From assembly GCA_031363055.1 (NCBI GenBank), contig JANLTP010000254.1, forward strand, positions 1-33,352: a stretch of 33,352 bases of DNA. The letters run 5' to 3'. This document shows, one piece after another, positions 23,953 to 31,210 of this stretch. The DNA comes from JANLTP01 sp031363055 (GTDB lineage: Bacteria; Pseudomonadota; Gammaproteobacteria; Burkholderiales; Burkholderiaceae_E). The notes beneath the pieces are model-generated. The model made no database searches, was not told the DNA's origin, and saw nothing but the letters and a program-made list of their open reading frames with translations. The position numbers and the translations under genes were made by a program. Numbering within the stretch: position 1 is the stretch's first letter; each line of letters starts with the position of its first letter.

Positions 23953-24880
23953 TCTGGTTTCTCCTTGGGTTGTGAATCATCAATTCGTCCTTGATCACTG
24001 ACGCAATCCGTATCGGGTCCTCCATCGGTACCAGATGCGATCGATCGGGCAGATAGATTTCGCGGGCATCATGGAATTCCGACACCAGGCCCGGCCAGGT
24101 CGGCGATGAACCGAAGTCTGGTGACATGCGGTCGGCGGCTGGTAATCGGGCCCGCACGATCAACACCGGAATCTTCAGCGCACGAATGCTGGCGTAAACA
24201 CCGGCGTTGCGCCAAGAGGTCAGATAGATACGCGCTTCGGTGATCGGCGCACAGGCCAGCCGGAATCCCCGACAGTCGTCGGCGGCGACCAGCGCATGTT
24301 CACAATAGGCTCGCAGCGACTCGGCAGCGAACACCGAATACGGTGGGCGATCGGCAAAACGATCGATCATCATCTGCACCGAATCAAATCGATTCAGGCG
24401 CCGCGCGGCTGGATGAACGGATCCTTCCGGCGCCGGCGTGCGGTGATAGACCAGCGGCTCGAGAATCACCGGATCGATGAGTATCAGCCGTGAAAATCGC
24501 GTCGGCTCATAGGCGGCCGCTTGAACCAGCGCATGCGCCCCCATGCTGTGACCGATTCCTATCGCTGCGCTCAGATCAAGCGCGGTCGCAAACGCCGCCA
24601 GGTCACGACCGAAAATGCCCCAGCCCTCGATCTCGGTGGTTTCACTGCGACCATGGCCACGTTGTTCGAGCGCGATCACATGGCGGTCCGGCAAGCGCTT
24701 GATGATCGGATCCCAAACCCGGCCATGAAAACCGGTCGCATGCGCCATCAGCAAGGTCGGCTGCGTTCCGCGCAGTTCCGCATGCCATTCAAAATAGGCC
24801 AGCGAAATGCCGTTGGCGCCGATGCGATGCAAGACTGGTTGTTCGATTGAGTTTTCCAAAGTTGATTTGCGCAGCAGCAC
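23933..24880 (-). CDS. alpha/beta hydrolase
   Basis: 315 aa alpha/beta-hydrolase fold protein. It has the oxyanion-hole segment AHATGFHGRVWDP (46-58), REG-type QRGHGRS (73-79), the nucleophile elbow GIGHSMGAHA with S112, and the catalytic H282 in DRSHLVPME; the acid is probably D255 in SPDFG or D250. The C-terminal PMEDP pattern matches esterases, lactonases and C-C hydrolases alike, so the bond cut is unknown. The GTG start at 24880 directly follows the TAA of fadH. A TTG at 24859 is an alternative. In this operon it could open a lactone or cleave an ester or CoA thioester. Confidence 0.88.
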   Translation of the reverse strand: MLLRKSTLENSIEQPVLHRIGANGISLAYFEWHAELRGTQPTLLMAHATGFHGRVWDPIIKRLPDRHVIALEQRGHGRSETTEIEGWGIFGRDLAAFATALDLSAAIGIGHSMGAHALVQAAAYEPTRFSRLILIDPVILEPLVYHRTPAPEGSVHPAARRLNRFDSVQMMIDRFADRPPYSVFAAESLRAYCEHALVAADDCRGFRLACAPITEARIYLTSWRNAGVYASIRALKIPVLIVRARLPAADRMSPDFGSSPTWPGLVSEFHDAREIYLPDRSHLVPMEDPIRIASVIKDELMIHNPRRNQNESKIM

Positions 24881-26917
24881 TTAAACGACCGCCGCGAGGC
24901 GGCTGGCCTGATCGATGGCGCGTTTGGCGTCCAATTCGCTGGCCTCAAAGGCGCCGCCGACCAGACTCGCCTTCAAGCCGGCGGCCTGCAGATCGTCATA
25001 CAGCGTGCGCAGCGGTAACTGGCCGGTACAGACGATCACCGTATCGACGGCGAACAAGGTCACCTCGCCGTTGATCAGCGCGTGCAAACCGCCATCGTCG
25101 ATGTGCAGGTACTCGACGGCGTTGATCATGCGCACGCCGCGCCGCGCCAGGGTCGCACGATGCGTCCATCCGGTCGTGCGCCCCAGCGACTTGCCGAGCG
25201 GCTCGGATTTACGCTGCATCAGATACACCGTGCGGTCGGCGACGGCGACCTCGGGACGCACCCCCGTCACGCCGCCACGCGGATGATTCTTGAAATCGAT
25301 CCCCCATTCGCGCGCAAACACATCGACATCAAGCGCACCGGAAATCCCTTGGTGCGACACCAGTTCAGCGACGTCAAAACCAATGCCGCCGGCGCCCAAG
25401 ATGGCGACTTGTTTGCCGACCGATCGGCGTCCCAGAATGACGTCTATGTAGGAGACCACCTTCGGATGATCAATGCCCTTGATCGCCGGGCGGCGCGGCT
25501 CGATACCGGTGGCGACGATAATTTCATCGAAGCGCAGCGCGGCGAGCGCTTCGGCACCGACCCGTGTGTTCAGGCGCAGATCAATCTGATGCACATCGAT
25601 CATGCGCCGGTAGTAGCGCAAGGTTTCACTGAATTCTTCCTTACCTGGAATGCGTCGGGCCAGATTGAATTGGCCGCCGATTTCGCTACCCGCTTCAAAC
25701 AAGCTTACCCGATGGCCGCGTTGCGCAGCGACGGTCGCGTACGCCAGACCGGCCGGTCCGGCGCCCACCACCGCAATGCGCTTGGCAACCGCAGTCGGCA
25801 GATACTGCAGCAAAGTTTCATTGCAAGCACGCGGATTGACCAGACAACTGACCTGCTGGCGACCGCCAAACGAGTGATCCAGACAGGCCTGATTGCAAGC
25901 GATGCAGGTGTTGATTTCGTCATCACGACCTTGCAGCGCCTTCAGCACCAACTGCGGATCGGCCAACATGGGGCGCGCCAGCGACACCAGGTCGGCATGG
26001 CCGCTGGCCAATACTTGCTCGGCTACCGACGGCATGTTGATGCGGTTACTGGTGATGACCGGAATGGTCAATTCCCGGCGCAATCGGCCGGTGACCTGGG
26101 CGAACGCGGCCCGCGGCACCATGGTCGCAATAGTCGGCACCGGCGCCTCATGCCAACAAAAATGCGTGCTGACGATGCTGGTGCCGACCGCCTCGATCTC
26201 CTTGGCCAGCGAAACAATTTCATCCCAGGCCAGACCGCCCTCGAGCATATCCATAGCGGCGATTCGAAAAATCACGATGAATGGCTCGCCGACGGCCGCG
26301 CGCACCCGGCGCATGACCTCAATGGGAAAACGCATGCGGTTTTCCCAGGACCCGCCCCAGCGGTCGGTGCGCAAATTGGTCTTCTGGACCAGAAAGGTGC
26401 TGATCAAATAACCGGCTGATCCGATGACTTCGACGCCATCGTAGCCAGCAAGCTTGGCCATTGCAGCGCAGTTCGCAAAGTCGGCGATCTGTTTTTCGAT
26501 GCCGGCTTCGTCGAGTTCGCACGGCTTGAATGCACCGATCCGGGATTTGACCGGCGACGGTGCCACGCAGATCTCCTTGCGCACCAAAGCACCGGAATGC
26601 AGGATTTGCAGGCATATCTTGACGTCGGCATCGGCTCTGTGGACCGCGTCGGTGATCAGGCGATGTCGTTCGGCTTCGGCCGGCGTCGATAGTTTGCTGC
26701 CGCTGCCACCCTCCTCGTTGGGCGCAATACCGCCGGTGATGATCATGCCGACACCGCCACGTGCGCGCTCGGCAAAATACTCGGCCATGCGTGGGAAACC
26801 GTTCTCGGCCTCCTCCAGCCCGGTATGCATCGAACCCATGAGAATGCGGTTTTTCAATCGCGTGAAGCCCAGATCGAGCGGTGAAAAAATATGCGGATAA
26901 CGCTCCAATCCGATCAT
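24881..26917 (-). CDS. fadH: 2,4-dienoyl-CoA reductase (NADPH), FadH
   Basis: 678 aa, close to the 672 aa of E. coli FadH, and similar throughout as I recall that protein. The N-terminal TIM barrel binds FMN (SPLDLGFTRLKNRILMGSMH) and keeps the active-site Y170 (GSAGYLIS) and H256 (CWHEAPVPT). The 4Fe-4S ligands are C338, C341, C345 and C358; the last spacing is one residue longer than in E. coli. The C-terminal half binds FAD (VVGAGPAGLAYA, about 384-395) and NADPH. It reduces the double-bond pair of 2,4-dienoyl-CoA so that unsaturated chains can pass through beta-oxidation. The ATG at 26917 was chosen from alignment and AAGGGA upstream; longer starts add a non-homologous tail. First gene of the nine-gene operon. 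Confidence 0.93.
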   Translation of the reverse strand: MIGLERYPHIFSPLDLGFTRLKNRILMGSMHTGLEEAENGFPRMAEYFAERARGGVGMIITGGIAPNEEGGSGSKLSTPAEAERHRLITDAVHRADADVKICLQILHSGALVRKEICVAPSPVKSRIGAFKPCELDEAGIEKQIADFANCAAMAKLAGYDGVEVIGSAGYLISTFLVQKTNLRTDRWGGSWENRMRFPIEVMRRVRAAVGEPFIVIFRIAAMDMLEGGLAWDEIVSLAKEIEAVGTSIVSTHFCWHEAPVPTIATMVPRAAFAQVTGRLRRELTIPVITSNRINMPSVAEQVLASGHADLVSLARPMLADPQLVLKALQGRDDEINTCIACNQACLDHSFGGRQQVSCLVNPRACNETLLQYLPTAVAKRIAVVGAGPAGLAYATVAAQRGHRVSLFEAGSEIGGQFNLARRIPGKEEFSETLRYYRRMIDVHQIDLRLNTRVGAEALAALRFDEIIVATGIEPRRPAIKGIDHPKVVSYIDVILGRRSVGKQVAILGAGGIGFDVAELVSHQGISGALDVDVFAREWGIDFKNHPRGGVTGVRPEVAVADRTVYLMQRKSEPLGKSLGRTTGWTHRATLARRGVRMINAVEYLHIDDGGLHALINGEVTLFAVDTVIVCTGQLPLRTLYDDLQAAGLKASLVGGAFEASELDAKRAIDQASRLAAVV

Positions 26918-26933
26918 CTTCTTGAGTTCCCTT

Positions 26934-26961
26934 TTTATGCTTAATGTACAGCCGATTACAA
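26934..26961 (-). promoter_or_regulatory. candidate promoter of the fadH operon
   Basis: On the minus strand TTGTAA (26961-26956) and CATAAA (26939-26934) are 16 bases apart, each matching 4/6 of the sigma-70 consensus. The predicted start would leave only about ten bases before the ATG at 26917, which is short for the AAGGGA ribosome site. The call is tentative. Confidence 0.3.
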
Positions 26962-27096
26962 AACCGGCGGCGCCATCGATACGTGCATGTTTCGCCATTC
27001 GAACCCGTCCCTGCGAGCGAATCCCCACGACTGCGAAGGCCTGAGTGTGTATAGTTTAAAGTTAACTGCAACCGACCAGGCTGGGAGCCGCAAACC

Positions 27097-27672
27097 ATGT
27101 TCTTTTTGATTCTGGGACTTCTGATCTTCCTGGGCTTGCATTCAATTCGCATCTACGGCGAAGATTGGCGAGGCCAGCAGTTGGCACAGCGCGGCGAAGC
27201 AACTTACAAGGGCATCTACTCGACGCTCTCGGGCGTAAGCCTGGTGCTGATCATCTGGGGCTACGGTTTGAGCCGCGCAACGCCGATCGAACTCTATTCA
27301 CCGCCTGGCTTTACGCGCCACCTGGCCAGCTTGCTCATGCTGGTGTCGCTGATCCTGCTGGTCTGCGCTTATCTACCCGGCACCCGCATCAAGGGGCGCC
27401 TGCATCATCCGATGGTCATCAGCGTGAAGGTCTGGGCGTTCGCCCATTTGATCGCGAACGGCCGTCTCGGCGATGTACTGCTGTTTGGATCGTTCCTCGT
27501 CTGGGCGATTTTCGATCTGCGCGCCGCCAAGGCGCGTGATCGTCGCGAGGGCAACAGCTACGCGCCAGGGTCGTGGAATCGTGATGGCATCGCGGTGGTT
27601 ATCGGCGGAGTTGTTTGGTGGTTGTTTGCGCGCTACGCGCACCTCTGGCTGATCGGCGTCTCACCGATGTAG
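27097..27672 (+). CDS. NnrU-family membrane protein
   Basis: 191 aa membrane protein with about five or six hydrophobic helices. The N-terminal LGLLIFLGLHSIRIYGEDWR, then YKGIYSTLSGVSLVLIIWGYG and HPMVISVKVWAFAHLIANG fit the NnrU family. The family is named from denitrification gene clusters and is distantly related to zeta-carotene isomerase. Conserved His residues (H15, and the two His in the KVWAFAHL region) are candidate haem ligands. The ATG at 27097 has GGGAG upstream. The divergent gap to fadH contains an imperfect 15-bp palindrome (27053-27067) overlapping a TATAGT. No denitrification genes are nearby, so the role is unknown. Confidence 0.85.
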   Translation: MFFLILGLLIFLGLHSIRIYGEDWRGQQLAQRGEATYKGIYSTLSGVSLVLIIWGYGLSRATPIELYSPPGFTRHLASLLMLVSLILLVCAYLPGTRIKGRLHHPMVISVKVWAFAHLIANGRLGDVLLFGSFLVWAIFDLRAAKARDRREGNSYAPGSWNRDGIAVVIGGVVWWLFARYAHLWLIGVSPM

Positions 27673-27679
27673 TCGGCGA

Positions 27680-28555
27680 CTAACGAGGACTCAGCACAAA
27701 CGATTTGACGGCCATCAGATCGCCGATCTTGCGCAAGGGCACTTGCAGCGTTTGACGTTTTTCAGTCGCCGTATTCTCATTCCAGATGACCGTGATTCGG
27801 GTGGTGATGACCGGCTGCTGACGGGTGCTTTCATCAAAGTGATAGCCCGACGAACCAAAGTTTCCCCAATAATTGACAAAGAGGCTGTAGCTGCCGGGCA
27901 CGGGTGCTATGGTCGAGAATATTTCTGGCCCCGCACCGTCAACGCTGTCGACATCAAAGCCGCCGCCACCGTTGAGAACCGGTGCCGCCCAGAAGGCATG
28001 TTGTCCGTCCGGCGTCAGGACATGAAGATCGACCTCGGCTTGCGGATCGTCCCAGGTCATGACAATCCGCAAGCGGGCGGCCGCCTTGCCCGAATTGGCC
28101 TCCAGAAACTGGCTGCGCTTGAGTACTGTCCCGTTTGATGACTTGATCTCGATATTGTTCGAACCCTTGCCAAACGCCCACGGACGTGCGAAACGCCCGT
28201 GCTCATCGGTGTACAAGGGCATGGCGTTACCGTTGACGATCAGGCGCGCGGGTTGGCTGCCGTCGTTTCGATTACCTTGCGTGCGTTTGAGCTCACTGAT
28301 GATTCGTCCTCGAATCAGCGAACGATTGCGTTGACCACCGCGATCGACGGGGCCGGCCGGATAGGCATAGGTCAACTCCTCCGATGCTTGCAATGTTGCC
28401 GAATAATTCCAGCCACCGTGTGGGCCGCCGTAGTCCAGGCCAGGCGGCTTTGCCTGGGCGAACGCACTAACCAGCGGCACCATCAATGCACCGAGGACGA
28501 CCAGAACGCCGATGATTTTTGGGACTCTCAATACGCCCAAGATAGCGCGCAGCAT
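27680..28555 (-). CDS. DUF2135 periplasmic protein (YfaP/MagF-like), copy 2
   Basis: 291 aa with a signal peptide (hydrophobic 13-31, cleavage near AFAQA). The mature part has an early PARLIVNGNAMPLYTDEHG segment (beta-sandwich). The DUF2135 region follows, with LRIVMTWDDPQAEVDLHVLT, DPDGQHAFW-type turn, GGGGFDVDSVDGAGPEIF and YSLFVNYWGNF. It ends LQVPLRKIGDLMAVKSFVL. The upstream neighbour is a paralogue with the same domain order. The ATG at 28555 was chosen because it lies four bases after the previous stop and starts the signal peptide. In Pseudomonas aeruginosa the equivalent MagF binds the alpha-2-macroglobulin MagD; that partnership is inferred here. Confidence 0.88.
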   Translation of the reverse strand: MLRAILGVLRVPKIIGVLVVLGALMVPLVSAFAQAKPPGLDYGGPHGGWNYSATLQASEELTYAYPAGPVDRGGQRNRSLIRGRIISELKRTQGNRNDGSQPARLIVNGNAMPLYTDEHGRFARPWAFGKGSNNIEIKSSNGTVLKRSQFLEANSGKAAARLRIVMTWDDPQAEVDLHVLTPDGQHAFWAAPVLNGGGGFDVDSVDGAGPEIFSTIAPVPGSYSLFVNYWGNFGSSGYHFDESTRQQPVITTRITVIWNENTATEKRQTLQVPLRKIGDLMAVKSFVLSPR

Positions 28556-28559
28556 ACCG

Positions 28560-29384
28560 TCAGTAAACAAATGAACGCACCAGCATGAGTTCACCGGGCT
28601 TGCGTAGCGGTACCCGGAAAATTTGACGCTTTTCATGCAGGCTGCCCTCCCGGGTCACGATCGCCACTTCGGCAATGGTCAGCGCATCCTGGATTTCGCC
28701 AGCACCGAAATAATTGACATACACATGGTAAACACCTTTGGCCGGCGCCGGTGCCGCCCAGATCTCCGGCCCGTAGCCGGTGGTGACATCGACGTCCAGA
28801 GCGCTGCCGTCAGGCAAGATGCGGTCGCCATAATACGCATGGCCACCGCTGGGTGTGATGACATGCAGATCGAGATCGGTATTCTCGCTACTCCACGACA
28901 ACACGACGCGCAGACCCGGAACTATCCGGCTGTTCCCTGACCCGCTGCCGGCGTCATAGAACTGTACGGCCTTGCGGCCCGGCGAATCACGTTCGGCACC
29001 TGTTGCACGTACCTCCAGGGAATTCGATCCCGAACCAAACGCATAGGGTCTATTGAACGCACCGCGCTCGTCGAGCGCCAGCGGCATGGCCACGCCATTG
29101 GCGACCAAGGTCGCCGGGCGAATGCTGGACGCCGTCGTCGACTTGCGTGTATTGGCAATACGTCGCTCGATGCCTCGGCCGATCTGACCACGAATCAGCG
29201 CTGGCGCCGAAATGCAGTCGCTGTTGACCGAGTTGGCCGGGTAGTTCACTTCCTGCACAAAGCGACTACGCAAATCGGCTGAAGAACGCCAGCCGCCTGT
29301 GGGTAGATCGATGGTGGTTTGCGCGATCAAATTCGAGCAGGTCGCGAGACCCAGACCCAATGCGAGATTGGCGATGGAATTCAT
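28560..29384 (-). CDS. DUF2135 periplasmic protein (YfaP/MagF-like), copy 1
   Basis: 274 aa with an N-terminal signal (MNSIANLALGLGLATCSNLI). The layout matches copy 2: PATLVANGVAMPLALDERG, then LRVVLSWSSENTDLDLHVIT, GSALDVDVTTGYGPEIW and YHVYVNYFGAG. It ends FRVPLRKPGELMLVRSFVY. The two copies therefore arose by tandem duplication, whereas E. coli and Pseudomonas loci carry one, as I recall. The ATG at 29384 is preferred to a TTG at 29402 because it begins the signal peptide and has GAG upstream. It is four bases ahead of copy 2 and 36 bases after the DUF2300 gene. Confidence 0.88.
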   Translation of the reverse strand: MNSIANLALGLGLATCSNLIAQTTIDLPTGGWRSSADLRSRFVQEVNYPANSVNSDCISAPALIRGQIGRGIERRIANTRKSTTASSIRPATLVANGVAMPLALDERGAFNRPYAFGSGSNSLEVRATGAERDSPGRKAVQFYDAGSGSGNSRIVPGLRVVLSWSSENTDLDLHVITPSGGHAYYGDRILPDGSALDVDVTTGYGPEIWAAPAPAKGVYHVYVNYFGAGEIQDALTIAEVAIVTREGSLHEKRQIFRVPLRKPGELMLVRSFVY

Positions 29385-29420
29385 AATGCACTCATACGTC
29401 AAATCCCATGTTGGTCGATG

Positions 29421-31204
29421 TCATCGCGAACTCACCGATACCTGAGGAACAGCCAACGAATTGATAAGAACACGCGCCCAACGTTCCGCGAAGAGTTCAT
29501 CGCTGCCGTTCGGATGACGGGCGAAGGCCAGATGGATGAATTCGTGAGCGAGTGTCAGTCTTCCTTCATAAGTTTGCCATTGGCGAAGATAAATACTCGA
29601 GCGGCGCAAGTCGACATACGGATGGCCAAAGTCCAAGGTACATATTCGCAAGGATGGCGGCATCTCGAAACCGGGCTCGCGCACTAACAGGCGTTGCCAT
29701 CGGGTCATCGCCGTCGCCATGAATATTTGTGCCTCGGCGATCGGCCTGCATTGGCTGTTGGCGTCCATAACCATCAGACTGGCATCGGGCCAGTTTTCGC
29801 GAAGTATGGCGGTAAAGGACAGCCCGCGTTCGCTCTGCGCTTGCGCCGCTTGCCAGGACATGACGCCCTTTGTGGCTTGATCGCGGTGATAGCGCACCGC
29901 TGTGCCGCTTAAAATCAATTCATCAGTGGCAAGTGCCGCCGCCCGTGCGGATCGACTTGCCGGGTTCATGCTAACCCGTTGAGTTCGACTGTCGTCGGCT
30001 ATTCGATAACAACCGGCCTCGAAGCTCGCGTTCTGGAGCAGGTAAGTTCGCGCTGTGACCGCCAATGCCTGGGCCGCCTGTGTTGATCGCGCATCGGCTT
30101 CACGATCAATCACCCGGCCGATATATTCGTTGAGTGTGAATCGACCGCTCAGCGAGGGTCTGCTGGCATCGTTAACGGCGCCGGGAAACCGCACTGATCG
30201 GCTGCTTTGCTCAAGCATGATCTCGCCGGCAGCAGGCGCCGCGTTCAATTCAACCGTCTGACCGTTCTCAAGTTTGACTCGATAACGTCGAGTCAGAATG
30301 CCGTCGCTGGCAATTTGGCGCGAATCGGCATCAAGCACCGCCCTGATCGGATAGCGCGTCAGAAAGTCGACGCGAACGCACGGACCGGAGGCGGCAATTT
30401 TGTCGACTCTCGGCAAGACCTGACCCGCCTGCCCGGCCAGTCTGTTCAGCACCGCACGACTGGTACCCTGCCCGCCCAGCCAGAACGGTGTGCCGTCGGC
30501 CAGCCAGCCGGCCGCGCCGCCAGCGAGGCGCCTTTGATTTGCGGATGCGCCCAGGAAAAAGTCTTGAAACGGGTGCCGCTGCCCCAAGCGGCAAGGACCG
30601 CGCCCCCGGCGCTATTGAGCGTGGACGGCGCCAGCGCCGATCGTGCCGACTGCCTCGAAGGCTCGGCAATCGCATTCAAACCCGCCATGATCTGGGAGAT
30701 CGACAAATGGGTATCTGGCTTTAACTGCGCCAGGTTCTGCAGCCACGAGGGCGCATGCAGCGGTTGCCAGTGTTGGCGCCAATCGGCCTCGCGAATACCC
30801 AGCCGGGTCGGCTCGAAATAGTTTCCGCAGGAGCGCGACAATGCCGCGCTGCGATCAATTTGCTCGCCCGGATCACAACAATATTCATCACCGCTCGTGC
30901 GGCCGCGCGCTGAAGAGTCACATCGGTAGGCCGACTCCTGGGCATTCGTGCCTAGCAGATAAGCAAAGACAAAGAGTTTCCAGGTGCTGCCCAAAGGTAC
31001 TTCGGAGGGTACGCTGGCTGATCCCTCCAGGCGATGCACGCTAGGGGATTCGCCGGCAGGCTGCCAAGCAAGCCAGGCATCCTTGGCAGTGCCGGTGGCC
31101 GGGGCGCTGAGCAGCAGCACCATCGCGATTGCCATCGCCAGCGCCAACGGCAGCCTGGTCGGCGAGCTTTCCGGTTGCCTGTCCAGATTTGTCAGTTGAG
31201 TCAC
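29421..31204 (-). pseudogene. DUF2300 protein (YfaQ/MagE-like) with a -1 frameshift
   Basis: The reconstructed product is about 593 aa; E. coli YfaQ is about 549. A GTG start at 31204 gives a signal anchor (about 17-37) and then PLGSTWKLFVFAYLL with an SxxK pair (S73, K76) like penicillin-binding proteins. The frame must shift near 30511-30525, where KGASLA has to continue as GGAAGWLADGTPFW; one base is missing in the GC-rich run. The second part has a SpoIID-like stretch (FTLNEYIGRVIDREADARST, AAQALAVTARTYLL). It ends with HEFIH (29532-29546) followed by ELFAE, a metalloprotease-like motif. Without the shift, translation would end in a short unrelated tail. No canonical slippery heptamer is seen, so this is mutation or sequencing error rather than programmed shifting. 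Confidence 0.8.
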
Positions 31205-31210
31205 CTTCTA

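Noticed and set aside
25082..26419. 445-codon plus-strand open frame opposite fadH
   Set aside because: It lies wholly antisense to a gene with clear catalytic and Fe-S motifs. Its translation is Arg/His/Gln-rich and has no recognisable domain, as expected for a shadow of a GC-rich gene.
27670..27682. TAGTC-GGC-GACTA hairpin between nnrU-like and DUF2135 genes as a terminator
   Set aside because: The stem is only five bases, is made largely of the two convergent stop codons, and has no T-run on either strand.
30500..30530. Programmed -1 ribosomal frameshift in the DUF2300 gene
   Set aside because: No X-XXY-YYZ slippery heptamer or obvious downstream pseudoknot is present where the frames must join, so a missing base is simpler.
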